DNA of 50,736 nucleotides from Ignavibacteria bacterium (lineage in GTDB: Bacteria; Bacteroidota; Ignavibacteria; Kapaibacteriales; UBA961): assembly GCA_016873735.1 (NCBI GenBank), contig VGWD01000015.1:1-50736 (forward strand). Reading direction: 5' to 3'. A program made the translations under genes and the position numbers. The notes under the pieces were generated by a model. It was given only the letters and a program-made list of their open reading frames with translations, did not search any database and was not told the DNA's origin. Shown one piece after another: positions 1-8,775 of the stretch; positions within the stretch are counted from its first letter, which is position 1, and each line of letters starts with the position of its first letter.

Positions 1-1212
1 ATGGTTGGAACAACATATCTACCACATACAACCCTTCAATTACCAATCAGATTTGTTCCCAAAAGATCGGGTTCACATGCTATTGAAGTAGAAATAGTTT
101 CAAATGCAGCACCTTATGGGCAGAAATCAATAACCAGATCAATCATATCTGGTAATGCACTACCCCTTGATACCATCGCTTTACGATTAGAAGTTCAAGC
201 TATAGACACAATGTATGTTTGTGAAAAAAGGGTAATCACCGGCAAGATCATCAATGAAGGAAACAAAGACATTATGTTGGATTCGCTCACAGTTACTTCT
301 CGTTTTTCCATTTCTAATGTGATTATTCAGCATATAGATGATTCGACTGTGAAGATGAAAGGCGGTGAGGTCACATTCACTGCTTTGATTGAATCACAAG
401 AGTCCGGTACTGACTTCATAGATTTCACTTCATTTCTACGAGATTCATTGCAATTGAAAGAAGCAATTCCCATCTATGTGAAGTCAAATCATGTTCGATT
501 TGCTCCGGCAATGAATAATATGATGGAATATTTGCCCGGCAGCACAATTACGGTATTGCTTCAAGGCACATTAGATTTTTCCAAAAAGACATCGCAATTG
601 TTCGAGCCCCGAATCACTTTGAACTATTCATCAGTTACACTTGATTGCATGATATCCAATACCGATCTAATTCTGAATTCTACATCCGGTCAAGTTCGTA
701 TTCCAATGCAAATAACAAGCAATAATGGAACAACCTTGCTGACCGCACAAACACAATCAACGATTCAAGGTAGTGGCTTTTGGCAAACTTCTTTGGAATT
801 TCGTACATTCTTGACCGATACTCCCGGAGACATAACATTGCATATTCACAATATGCAATCCGATTGCATAAATGGTGATACGGCAATCATATCATTGGAA
901 ATGACTGATTTTTGCGCGCGAGACATTCGAGGTGTCACTAGCGATCTCAAAGGACAAGGATTATTGGGGATTTACCCCCAACCCATACAGTATGAGGGCA
1001 AGGTGTCATTTCTTTTGCATGAAGAGTCCGAGTTTACTCTCGACATTAGAAATATACTGGGAGAATCCGTAAAGTTCATCCAAGGCAAGGGATCCGCCGG
1101 ACATAATATTATTCCATTCAGAACGGAGGATCTGCCAAGTGGTGCTTATACCCTTATTTTTCAGTCATTTAACAGTCAAAACTCAAGGCCTTTCCTCATT
1201 ACGAAAGATTAA
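1..1212 (+). CDS. Secreted protein with C-terminal T9SS sorting domain, 5'-truncated
   Basis: This is the last 403 codons of a longer extracellular or cell-surface protein. The frame is open to the window edge and the ATG at base 1 is probably an internal Met, because the protein starts in the middle of a beta-sandwich repeat and has no signal peptide. The body resembles repeated choice-of-anchor / Ig-like beta-sandwiches. The last ~85 residues (from about 318, GIYPQP onward) look like a Por secretion system sorting domain: a short proline-containing strand, then ILGESVK, then SGAYTLIF near the end. Such domains direct export through the type IX system and are cleaved at the surface. No enzymatic motif is visible, so the function of the mature part is unknown. 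Its family is inferred from pattern only. Confidence 0.75.
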   Translation: MVGTTYLPHTTLQLPIRFVPKRSGSHAIEVEIVSNAAPYGQKSITRSIISGNALPLDTIALRLEVQAIDTMYVCEKRVITGKIINEGNKDIMLDSLTVTSRFSISNVIIQHIDDSTVKMKGGEVTFTALIESQESGTDFIDFTSFLRDSLQLKEAIPIYVKSNHVRFAPAMNNMMEYLPGSTITVLLQGTLDFSKKTSQLFEPRITLNYSSVTLDCMISNTDLILNSTSGQVRIPMQITSNNGTTLLTAQTQSTIQGSGFWQTSLEFRTFLTDTPGDITLHIHNMQSDCINGDTAIISLEMTDFCARDIRGVTSDLKGQGLLGIYPQPIQYEGKVSFLLHEESEFTLDIRNILGESVKFIQGKGSAGHNIIPFRTEDLPSGAYTLIFQSFNSQNSRPFLITKD

Positions 1213-1339
1213 AAGAATACAAGGTTATCCACATTATGCCCGAAACATCGAAAAACCTATATTTTTTCTTGTCTAATGCCAAGTTTTCTATTAAATTTGA
1301 CCTGTTGTTGTGCAAGTGTATGCTCTCTGAAAAGTAAAG

Positions 1340-1347
1340 TACTTTTG
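1340..1347 (+). promoter_or_regulatory. Possible -7 element (TACTTTTG)
   Basis: This exactly matches the Bacteroidota -7 consensus TAnnTTTG and lies about 113 bases before the ATG at 1461. No convincing TTTG -33 partner stands 19 bases upstream, so it may be a chance match in AT-rich DNA. The rest of the 1213-1460 gap shows no gene. Confidence 0.2.
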
Positions 1348-1460
1348 ATGTAAGAAACCTGATTGCAGTCTATTGATCAGAGTTTATTCCCCAATTACAA
1401 CACAACACACCCTCAATCTGTACATAATACATACTTTTTACTGGCGAAAAGGTGAAACTC

Positions 1461-2336
1461 ATGCATCTATTGCGACTGTTCTTTGCCCTTGCGGCTCTCA
1501 CTTTTTTCTTTTCTTCTGAAGCTTATTCACAAGCGGCTGACCCTCGTAAACCGCAAGCAAAGAAGTCACCCCTTTTGGTTGGTCCTGTAGCCGGCTATAA
1601 CAAATCCTCACATTCAGGAGGATTTTCATCAATTGCGGCCGATGCTAATTGTCCGACATTTGAAGCTGGTACAGAAAATGGCTACTATTTCGGATTTTCA
1701 GCGGAATATCTCCTCGGAGATCCAAAGAATGCCAATTCTTCTATCATCGCCAGAGTTGTGTATGATTATCAACCTGCTGCCTTTCAATTAGAGGGTGATA
1801 ATTATCCTTCAAGACCAGTTGGTTCACAAAATGTGGTTTACTCTCAGATCTTGCATACATCAGTATTCAAGTACTCTTTGTTGAATTTCGAAGTGATGTA
1901 TCGCTTCAATCTACCCGGTACAATGCTTGGTGTTACAATCGGACCTCAATTCGGCATTCCAATGGGTGGAACACAAGAGCAACGCTATGAATTGCAATTC
2001 GATCCAAACAATCCTGTTCAATTCGTTAAAGAAACCGAGCCGGGAAGTTTGATTCTTAAGCAAGAACCAACTGATCCTATTGTTGGATTGAATGGCTATA
2101 AACCACGATATGTAGATGATACAAAGACATCAATCAGATTGTACGAGGGAGACATCATCGATCCAAATCCATTCAGGTTGGCTTTGAAAGCTGGTGTTCA
2201 GTATGAAATCCTTGCGGGTAACCTACTGTTTGTTCCTGCGATATATTACAATTTTGGATTAACCAAAATCAGCACTTCAAACAATTCCAGTGTTAGTGCA
2301 TTGCAAATTGGTGCCGATCTTCGCTTCTCTCTCTAA
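1461..2336 (+). CDS. Outer-membrane beta-barrel protein
   Basis: This 291-aa protein begins with a clear signal peptide (hydrophobic stretch LFFALAALTFFF, cleavage near AYSQA). It is followed by alternating polar and hydrophobic strands ending in a terminal aromatic-containing strand, ADLRFSL, typical of outer-membrane barrels. Strands such as FEVMYRF, LGVTIGPQFG and FRLALKAGVQYEI support a barrel of the PorT/OmpA-like general type. ATG 1461 is preferred over the in-frame GTG 1452 because AAGGTGA (1450-1456) sits at Shine-Dalgarno distance before it; GTG 1452 would add only three residues. It is a single gene with its own strong terminator just downstream. The substrate or role is unknown. 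Confidence 0.75.
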   Translation: MHLLRLFFALAALTFFFSSEAYSQAADPRKPQAKKSPLLVGPVAGYNKSSHSGGFSSIAADANCPTFEAGTENGYYFGFSAEYLLGDPKNANSSIIARVVYDYQPAAFQLEGDNYPSRPVGSQNVVYSQILHTSVFKYSLLNFEVMYRFNLPGTMLGVTIGPQFGIPMGGTQEQRYELQFDPNNPVQFVKETEPGSLILKQEPTDPIVGLNGYKPRYVDDTKTSIRLYEGDIIDPNPFRLALKAGVQYEILAGNLLFVPAIYYNFGLTKISTSNNSSVSALQIGADLRFSL

Positions 2337-2356
2337 CATTGTATTGGGATTTTTAT

Positions 2357-2387
2357 AAGTCCGTCTTTTTTGACGGACTTTTTTTTT
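2357..2387 (+). terminator. Rho-independent terminator after the beta-barrel gene
   Basis: A 9-bp perfect stem (AAGTCCGTC at 2357-2365 with GACGGACTT at 2372-2380) has a T-rich 6-base loop and is followed by T residues through 2387. It lies 20 bases after the barrel gene's stop codon. Confidence 0.9.
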
Positions 2388-2397
2388 GCCCAAACAG

Positions 2398-2434
2398 AAA
2401 AAACAATGCCCATCCGAATGAACGGATGGGCATT
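2398..2434 (-). terminator. Rho-independent terminator after pepA (minus strand)
   Basis: A 12-bp perfect stem (2405-2416 with 2423-2434, core TGCCCATCCG) has a 6-base loop and is followed on the minus strand by GTTTTTT. It lies just beyond the stop codon of the aminopeptidase gene and forms a back-to-back pair with the plus-strand terminator at 2357-2387. Confidence 0.9.
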
Positions 2435-2456
2435 TTAAAATGTAGTTCTTTGGGGC

Positions 2457-3944
2457 TTATGCCTTATAGTGATTCACCAAATCTACCAGCATGCGAACTC
2501 CGATTCCGGTACCACCCTTTGGCCAATAGTCGCGCTCACTTGAAGACATACCCGTACCGGCAATATCCATATGTGCCCATGGATAATCACCTATAAAATG
2601 TTTCATGAATAAACCGGCGGTGATTGCACCAGCCCATCTGCCACCTGAATTCTTCACATCTGCAAAGTCACTCTTGATTAAGTCTTCATATTCTTCATGT
2701 AGTGGCAATTCACAAACATATTCATTGGTTCGGGATGCTGCTTTTTTGATTTGTTCCAACAAATGAGAATTGGTACCCATAAGACCGCTTGTTATCGTTC
2801 CCAATGCAACAACACATGCCCCGGTTAATGTTGCAAAGTCAATAACTGCTTTGGGTTTGAATTTTGACGCATAAGTAAGAGCATCTGCCAGGATCAATCT
2901 TCCTTCGGCATCCGTATTGTCAATCTCCGCTGTTTTGCCATTCATGAATGTGACTATATCTCCGGGCACCAGAGCCGAGCCACTCGGCATATTTTCTGTT
3001 GATGGAACCAAAGAAACAACATTCACCGGCAGTTTTGCTTTGGCAATTGCTATGATACCACCAATCACAGTTGCTGCACCATGCATGTCACCTTTCATGT
3101 CAGACATGCCGGCTGCAGGTTTGATGCTGATTCCACCTGTATCAAACGTGATACCTTTACCAACAAATACAAATGGTTTGTCATTTGCCTTACCGCCTTT
3201 ATATTCCATGATAATAAAAACGGGAGGTCTAACGCTTCCTTGATTTACGGCAAGCAATCCACCCATCTTCAAGGACTGAATCTTTTTCTTATCGAGAATC
3301 GTAACCTTGACACCCGTGCCTTTTGCAGCTGCTATTGCAGATTTTGCAAGCGTTTCAGGATAAATTTCATTATTGGGTGCCTGAGCCAGATTTCTAGCCA
3401 ATGTGACTCCATCATAAATTGATCGTGCCATATTCAATACAGATTTTCCTGCATTGACCAATTGCTTTGAATCTGAAAACAATGTGATGGTAGATATCTT
3501 CTTCTTGTTCTTAGCAGCCGTGATATACTTATCAAATTTATAATTGGAAAGCATTGCTCCTTCCAATAATGCAAGACATCCGTCTTCAACTGAAATACCG
3601 TGTGCAGTTACTCCTTCAAGTGCAATATTCTGCACCCCATAAGAAGCTGCTCTTTTCGATGCGGCAGAGGCGGCGCGACGTAGTGTTTCGATGGTGCACG
3701 TTTCTTTTTTGCCAAGACCTGCTACAATGATTTTACTTGCGCCTTTTGCACCTGTGTACAGAACCATTGTTGAACGCAAAGAACCTTTGAAATCATCGCT
3801 ATTTACAACTGCTGCAGTTGCGGGAAACAATTCGGCCAAGCGCTTCTTACCGGCCTTCAACAAGGAATCATCTTCAAAACAAAAAGTGATAAGAATATCA
3901 GCTTTTTGACTTTTCAATGATGATTGAGAAATGGAGATATTCAT
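2457..3944 (-). CDS. pepA: Leucyl aminopeptidase (M17 family)
   Basis: This is a cytosolic di-metal exopeptidase that removes N-terminal Leu and other hydrophobic residues from peptides. The M17 signature NTDAEGRL is intact (around residues 343-350), as are the upstream metal-site segments GKGITFDTGG (Lys263, Asp268) and KGDMHGAA (Asp286). Asp345 and Glu347 complete the two-metal site, and Arg349 fits the catalytic Arg. I start at ATG 3944 (495 aa, the usual length). The frame stays open to 4025, but that would overlap the preceding gene by 47 bases and add a non-conserved stretch. It follows the PNGase-like gene on the same strand by 34 bases, so co-transcription is likely, and it ends at the terminator at 2398-2434. 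No export signal is seen. Confidence 0.93.
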   Translation of the reverse strand: MNISISQSSLKSQKADILITFCFEDDSLLKAGKKRLAELFPATAAVVNSDDFKGSLRSTMVLYTGAKGASKIIVAGLGKKETCTIETLRRAASAASKRAASYGVQNIALEGVTAHGISVEDGCLALLEGAMLSNYKFDKYITAAKNKKKISTITLFSDSKQLVNAGKSVLNMARSIYDGVTLARNLAQAPNNEIYPETLAKSAIAAAKGTGVKVTILDKKKIQSLKMGGLLAVNQGSVRPPVFIIMEYKGGKANDKPFVFVGKGITFDTGGISIKPAAGMSDMKGDMHGAATVIGGIIAIAKAKLPVNVVSLVPSTENMPSGSALVPGDIVTFMNGKTAEIDNTDAEGRLILADALTYASKFKPKAVIDFATLTGACVVALGTITSGLMGTNSHLLEQIKKAASRTNEYVCELPLHEEYEDLIKSDFADVKNSGGRWAGAITAGLFMKHFIGDYPWAHMDIAGTGMSSSERDYWPKGGTGIGVRMLVDLVNHYKA

Positions 3945-3978
3945 GAATATCCATAAAAGTAAATAAACAAAATTGTAA

Positions 3979-6285
3979 TTAGTCTGCTGAATGCATGAAC
4001 AACGAATGTAAAGACTTCCCTTCAAATGTTATGCGAATAAAATAAGCACCCGAAAATTGTCCTTTCAATTGCAAAGGAATGGTCTCTAAATCAGTGGTAG
4101 ATACTTGTTCTTGATGAATGACCTCGCCAATCGATGAGATAATTTGCAAAGTGGCAGGTACATCAAGAGGCAATCCTGTGACTTGTAATGTGGAAATGCC
4201 TGCACGAGTTGGATTAGGCATCACCTTAATCTCAGGAGTTTGAGAGATTGGCGTGAATTCATTAACAGAAGCTGCCTTTCTATTGATGATGAAAGGTATA
4301 ATTTCCCTATCACCAAAACTTGCATAAATAGCAGCCGGTTGACCATAATTCGCAGCTTGAGAATTGAATATGACCGTGGAACCACCTGCTTCGCGCAATG
4401 AGTAAAATCCACGCGTTGAACCTTGGAAAATAGGATATAAGCCATCCCCGAGTGATTCATCATATATAATGAATTTATAGCATCCATCTTCAAGATCGAA
4501 TGTATCCCGAATGGAAGCTCCATCTTGAAAATTTCCTCGCTCTTTAATGACATATCCTTCTGAATCCTGGACTTCATAACGAATACCATTGGGGATTCCT
4601 GAGACAACATCCGTTTTTAAAAACAAAGCAATCTTCCCGGCTGTCGTTTGCTTGGGATTGGTAAATGACACTGTCTTCGTATCCCCGATATCTGATTCAT
4701 CCAATCTTCCATTGGGTTCAAATACTTGAACAGTGAATGTATGATCACCGCTTGGGAAATTGAGTGCAGGTAACTCGATCTCAGCTTCTTCCATAAAAGG
4801 AATATTTCCTGACCACTGAAAATACTTGTCTTCACCATTATCGATATTATATCGAATACGAAGAGCACCCAAAGTTGCCGTACCTTGATTTTTCACAATA
4901 ATCACAGGCTTCTGTCCTGAGCAGACAGGATTCATTCTTCGAAAACGATATGCATTATTGGGCATTTTTATTGCTTCAAGAGAAGCATTGTTCAAATAAT
5001 TGGCCTTTGAATACAATATCTGCCCTTCAATGATATAACTGGCTCTCTGTCCTAAATTCATGTTCTCATATGGTTCCATTTCATAGCCGATGCGAATGCT
5101 GTCTGCGCTTTTTAGAAATCGGGTCATATGATAATCCCAATATTGCACTATATCACCGGGACACCAGCCTGCGCGATTATAATACCAAGTACCTGCTTGA
5201 GGATAAATTGGATTTTGACCGCAGTCGCCTCTCCACAAATATTGTTCGAACATTTCTTCCCCATTGACCAATATTTTATGCGTCTTCTGTGAAAATTCAG
5301 CTGCATTGTCACTTCCGCCGAAACCATGACCGGTTGTCATCAAACGTAAGGTTACATGATCTTGGGGATGCAAACGAGGAATGGATTGCGTCTTGAGGAA
5401 ATTCTCAATGGGGTTATTGGGATCTCCATAGGTTGGATTACCGGACCAGAACACTTTATGCGCATAGGTTTCCCTAGCAGGGATTCCTTCTATGAATGTA
5501 AAATCCAAATCGAATAATGAACCTTGAGACCATCCATCATAAAAGACTTTTATCTCTGTTGAGTCTCGAAGTATATGTGCATAATCAGTCACATCATAGA
5601 TCCAGGTATAATTCCAGTTTTCATTGTGCCATTTTCCATAAGGAGTTATGAAACGACCAATTTCAGTTTCATTGATAATCTCGAATGGTTTATATGCTTT
5701 TCTGGTTCCCTTCAACAGCGTTGTGTCACCGGCAACAAATGAAGAATCTACTTTTGCTCCCGTTGAACTATATGCATAATTCCAATATGCAGCTTCATAA
5801 GCCGGCATTGAATCTGTTAGGGTAAATGGCTCTTGTTCACTTCTATAAAAGTATATCTGAAATGGTGCATTTTGAACTGTATCCGTTTTTTTTGTTGAAG
5901 CATTGAATTTTGTTTTGAATGTCTGTTTCATGGAGATGCGCAATGAGTCGGATACTGCTCCCGCTTTTGTGAACAATGGCGCTTCAACAAGACTGGAATC
6001 AATCTTGCCCGTCTTAGTTCGCGCATAAATTCTCATTGTGTAGTCCCATTCACCACAACCACCTTTAGGACATGTCAATTTAAAATTCATGAATATGCGT
6101 TCATGTCTTTTATCCTTTGATGGAAACACTCCCCATCGATTTTGACTACCATACCATGTCCACAAATATTTATTGAACACATTCACGGTTATGGAGTCAC
6201 CTCGTTCTGCAATAATTTCTTTTGGAAGAAAACATGTAGCAATGGAGATAAGCACCATTGAGAGAAAATGCAAGGTTGTTTTCAT
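3979..6285 (-). CDS. Peptide-N-glycosidase F-like secreted protein with T9SS domain
   Basis: This is a 768-aa homologue of PNGase F, which cleaves the amide bond between Asn and the first GlcNAc of N-glycans. A signal peptide opens the protein (MKTTLHFLSMVLISIATC). The N-domain has CGEWDY with Asp81, aligning to the essential Asp60 of PNGase F. Both EIGRFITPYG and FYDGW follow, and Asp250 sits where PNGase F has Glu118. The C-domain has NAAEF (Glu330, matching Glu206) and DRAGWCPG-like NRAGWCPGDIV. About 100 residues (roughly 100-205) are inserted between the Asp81 strand and the GRFITPYG strand, compared with the Flavobacterium enzyme. The last ~80 residues form a type IX sorting domain (VMPNPTRAG near the start of it). 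ATG 6285 is chosen because it opens the signal peptide; the frame extends to 6354 into the previous gene. Family placement is firm; the activity is inferred. Confidence 0.85.
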   Translation of the reverse strand: MKTTLHFLSMVLISIATCFLPKEIIAERGDSITVNVFNKYLWTWYGSQNRWGVFPSKDKRHERIFMNFKLTCPKGGCGEWDYTMRIYARTKTGKIDSSLVEAPLFTKAGAVSDSLRISMKQTFKTKFNASTKKTDTVQNAPFQIYFYRSEQEPFTLTDSMPAYEAAYWNYAYSSTGAKVDSSFVAGDTTLLKGTRKAYKPFEIINETEIGRFITPYGKWHNENWNYTWIYDVTDYAHILRDSTEIKVFYDGWSQGSLFDLDFTFIEGIPARETYAHKVFWSGNPTYGDPNNPIENFLKTQSIPRLHPQDHVTLRLMTTGHGFGGSDNAAEFSQKTHKILVNGEEMFEQYLWRGDCGQNPIYPQAGTWYYNRAGWCPGDIVQYWDYHMTRFLKSADSIRIGYEMEPYENMNLGQRASYIIEGQILYSKANYLNNASLEAIKMPNNAYRFRRMNPVCSGQKPVIIVKNQGTATLGALRIRYNIDNGEDKYFQWSGNIPFMEEAEIELPALNFPSGDHTFTVQVFEPNGRLDESDIGDTKTVSFTNPKQTTAGKIALFLKTDVVSGIPNGIRYEVQDSEGYVIKERGNFQDGASIRDTFDLEDGCYKFIIYDESLGDGLYPIFQGSTRGFYSLREAGGSTVIFNSQAANYGQPAAIYASFGDREIIPFIINRKAASVNEFTPISQTPEIKVMPNPTRAGISTLQVTGLPLDVPATLQIISSIGEVIHQEQVSTTDLETIPLQLKGQFSGAYFIRITFEGKSLHSLFMHSAD

Positions 6286-6316
6286 GGGATATGATGATAA
6301 TTCTGAATGCAAAATA

Positions 6317-8632
6317 TTATTGTCGTATTGGAAGAATGTAATGATAAACATCATTCATGTTTGAAATAGGGATTATCTCCAGTACATACATTCCCGAAGC
6401 TGGCTTTTCAATAGAATACTCTGAACATGATATTGTTCCGGATAGAAGCATTCTACCGGTTATATCTAGGATGGATGCCTTAAAACCAGATTCAAAAGGA
6501 GTTGTTATGATGATTCTATCATCAATCCGAACATAAATCTTTGACGCAACCGCTTCATCGATGGAACTTGGAACATATGTTCCTTTCAATTGCACTGTGA
6601 TAGGATCAATCCCCTGCTGACTTGATATAATGCGAAGTTCCGCATTTTTCATTCCGGCATCACTTGGTGAAAATCCAATTGTTATATTCACAGAACCACC
6701 GGCAGGAACTTTCGTCACATTTGAAGGTTGAAACGTAAAAGATGAAGCATCCGGTCCGCTGATTGCAATTGAAGAAATCAGCGTCTCGACATTACCCGGA
6801 TTTGAAAGCGTACAAACTTTAGTATTGCCGCTCGTGGAAGCAACGGTACCAAAATCAATCATCATTGTCGAAGAGGTCAGAGCAGGTTTTGGAACAAAAG
6901 TGAAATTTTCCAACCAAGCCAATGATCGATCAATCAATATTCTTCGTTGAGCGCTATCTGTGATGGCAAATGGATGTAAACCTAGATATACTATTCTGTT
7001 TTTGATTCTCTGTACTCTCACACCACCGATTGTGTCACCGGTGACACTTGTCGATAATTTTAATATAGGTGTTACAGACAAATTCGATTTGTCTTTAAGC
7101 TTTAATGGATAAAACGCATAGCTCCTGGGCGCGCAAGCCAATGATAGACCATTTGATATTGTATCGCCTTGAACTCCGTTCAATGCATACTGTGCATTGC
7201 GTATTGTATACCCTGCATAGGTTAAACCAAGTGTATCAAAAAGGGGCGTTTTATCAAAAAACATATTATTGGTAATAAACTGACCCGCTACCAAGAAAGA
7301 AACTCCCTTGTCAGCAAGTGAAAGCATAAAATCCGATTCAGCCTTCACAATTCTGCCACTATCTGCACAATGCCAGATAAATCGTTTAAGCGCAGTAAAC
7401 TTTTCGATATTCTGCATGAATTCAGTGGTATTCATAGCAATGTACTTTTTCACTCCGGGTGATGCAACGGCATCCACAAATGGCCCTACATTTCCACTGG
7501 CATTGTCCATCACCAAAAATGCCTCGGATTCTTTCGATACAATGGTAATCGGAATGGCATTGTATTGCTTGCCACTTGTTTCTGAGAAACTCAATAGTAC
7601 CTCGCCTATTCCAGGCTCTGCAGATCTTTGTAGTTCGATGCCGATTTCTTTCTTTTCGCCGGGATTCAAAGTAAATGTTGACTGATTCCCAGTGATGGTC
7701 AGCTTCCAATCAGAAGGCGTACGTTCCGACTTGTTGATGGCAACATCTTTATACGTAATCGCTGAACCCGATGCATTCCCAATGACGGCTTTCAAAGATA
7801 TCGCTACTTGTGGAGGAAGTGCTTCAAAAACAGGTGCAATGGAAGGAGGAAAACTCAAGGTGGTTGAAATCATCGTACCGGGCTTATTCGAAACACTCGT
7901 GGCAGCTTGAATAATCTCCAGGGTTCTGGGGTTTTGGAGAAAAGCGATGACATTCACATCACTATTCCATAGTTCACCGTTTCCTTTGGAATAAGTGAAT
8001 GAAATAGTTTTCTGTTCATTTGGCAATTGATTCCATGCGCTTCCTTGCTCATTAGGTAGCATGGTCATCATGGATGATGCAAATTCAGTTTGGCCATTGG
8101 AACCGGTTAATGTGGTGACGATATTTGGAAGCTTAACCAATTCGGTGTACACCGCTGTGTGAAGGATATAATCTTTCAGCTCTATATCAGATTTAACATC
8201 CACTGTGACTTTCATCTCATTGCCCGACACAACTTCCTGCTTGATGGTCATGCTGATTGGATATGGCATTTGTTGATCCAGCCTTGCAGCATTCCACATA
8301 CCGAGTGAGTCTCGCGGATCAACCGAACGATATCCATTCACGCGGGAGGCAGGCAATGCCGGTATGGCATAGAGTGAACCCCTTGCATCATTTTGGGTTG
8401 GATTAGCTTTATAGAAAGGATCACCGGGTGAGGGTATATTCAAGTGATATTTCAGTGCGATGATACCACTATCCAATTTTGCGACAACCTTTAGTACTTT
8501 GTCTGCATCGACACATGGCTTGCATGTGGCGCTTGTGAATTCTTCAATCAATACAAGCCTTTTGGGACTTCCTTGGGCAAGCAGAAGAACGGGACACAGA
8601 AGCAAAAGAATGAAAAATTTGTATGAGGACAT
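6317..8632 (-). CDS. Omp28-like thiol protein with choice-of-anchor and T9SS domains
   Basis: This 771-aa secreted protein starts with a signal peptide (SSYKFFILLLLCPVLLLAQG). A thioredoxin-like Omp28 domain follows, with a CxxC motif at Cys37/Cys40 (TSATCKPC). A middle ~300 residues has no recognised motif. Near residues 570-690 there is an ASPM/SPD-2/Hydin-type beta-sandwich (IDFGTV ... VTIGFSPSD-like VNITIGFSPSDAG), and a Por sorting domain ends the protein (DITGRMLLSG, ASGMYVLEI). A TTG at 8650 would add six residues, but ATG 8632 immediately precedes the signal peptide. It is the first gene of a probable three-gene unit: the PNGase-like gene follows after 31 bases, then pepA. A surface thiol-disulfide or adhesion role is plausible but unproven. 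Confidence 0.82.
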   Translation of the reverse strand: MSSYKFFILLLLCPVLLLAQGSPKRLVLIEEFTSATCKPCVDADKVLKVVAKLDSGIIALKYHLNIPSPGDPFYKANPTQNDARGSLYAIPALPASRVNGYRSVDPRDSLGMWNAARLDQQMPYPISMTIKQEVVSGNEMKVTVDVKSDIELKDYILHTAVYTELVKLPNIVTTLTGSNGQTEFASSMMTMLPNEQGSAWNQLPNEQKTISFTYSKGNGELWNSDVNVIAFLQNPRTLEIIQAATSVSNKPGTMISTTLSFPPSIAPVFEALPPQVAISLKAVIGNASGSAITYKDVAINKSERTPSDWKLTITGNQSTFTLNPGEKKEIGIELQRSAEPGIGEVLLSFSETSGKQYNAIPITIVSKESEAFLVMDNASGNVGPFVDAVASPGVKKYIAMNTTEFMQNIEKFTALKRFIWHCADSGRIVKAESDFMLSLADKGVSFLVAGQFITNNMFFDKTPLFDTLGLTYAGYTIRNAQYALNGVQGDTISNGLSLACAPRSYAFYPLKLKDKSNLSVTPILKLSTSVTGDTIGGVRVQRIKNRIVYLGLHPFAITDSAQRRILIDRSLAWLENFTFVPKPALTSSTMMIDFGTVASTSGNTKVCTLSNPGNVETLISSIAISGPDASSFTFQPSNVTKVPAGGSVNITIGFSPSDAGMKNAELRIISSQQGIDPITVQLKGTYVPSSIDEAVASKIYVRIDDRIIITTPFESGFKASILDITGRMLLSGTISCSEYSIEKPASGMYVLEIIPISNMNDVYHYILPIRQ

Positions 8633-8718
8633 GGCTACACCATTTGTCAAGAATTCAAGGAAAGTGATTCTCCCTTTCCAGACATGCTCTTTATTGAACT
8701 ATTTGGACGGGAATGTTG

Positions 8719-8748
8719 CAAAATAGCCAAAGTCAGCCCTTTGACCAA
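8719..8748 (-). promoter_or_regulatory. Candidate promoter for the Omp28 / PNGase / pepA unit
   Basis: On the minus strand TTGG, 19 bases and TATTTTG are arranged like the -33 / -7 promoter of Bacteroidota. The same TTG(G/C)-N19-TATTTT layout appears before the TPR gene and the glutamine amidotransferase gene in this window. The start codon at 8632 lies about 87 bases downstream of the -7 element. Confidence 0.4.
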
Positions 8749-8775
8749 CAGAATTTTGTCCACCTGACAGCTCAT

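Noticed and set aside
1225-1233. Perfect DnaA box TTATCCACA in the gap after the first gene.
   Set aside because: Only one copy was found, with no cluster, no AT-rich unwinding element and no dnaA or dnaN gene nearby; a single match in AT-rich DNA is not evidence of an origin.
2339-2596. Plus-strand open frame of 85 codons over the terminators and the 3' end of pepA.
   Set aside because: It crosses two strong terminators, lacks a family match and lies antisense to a well-supported gene.
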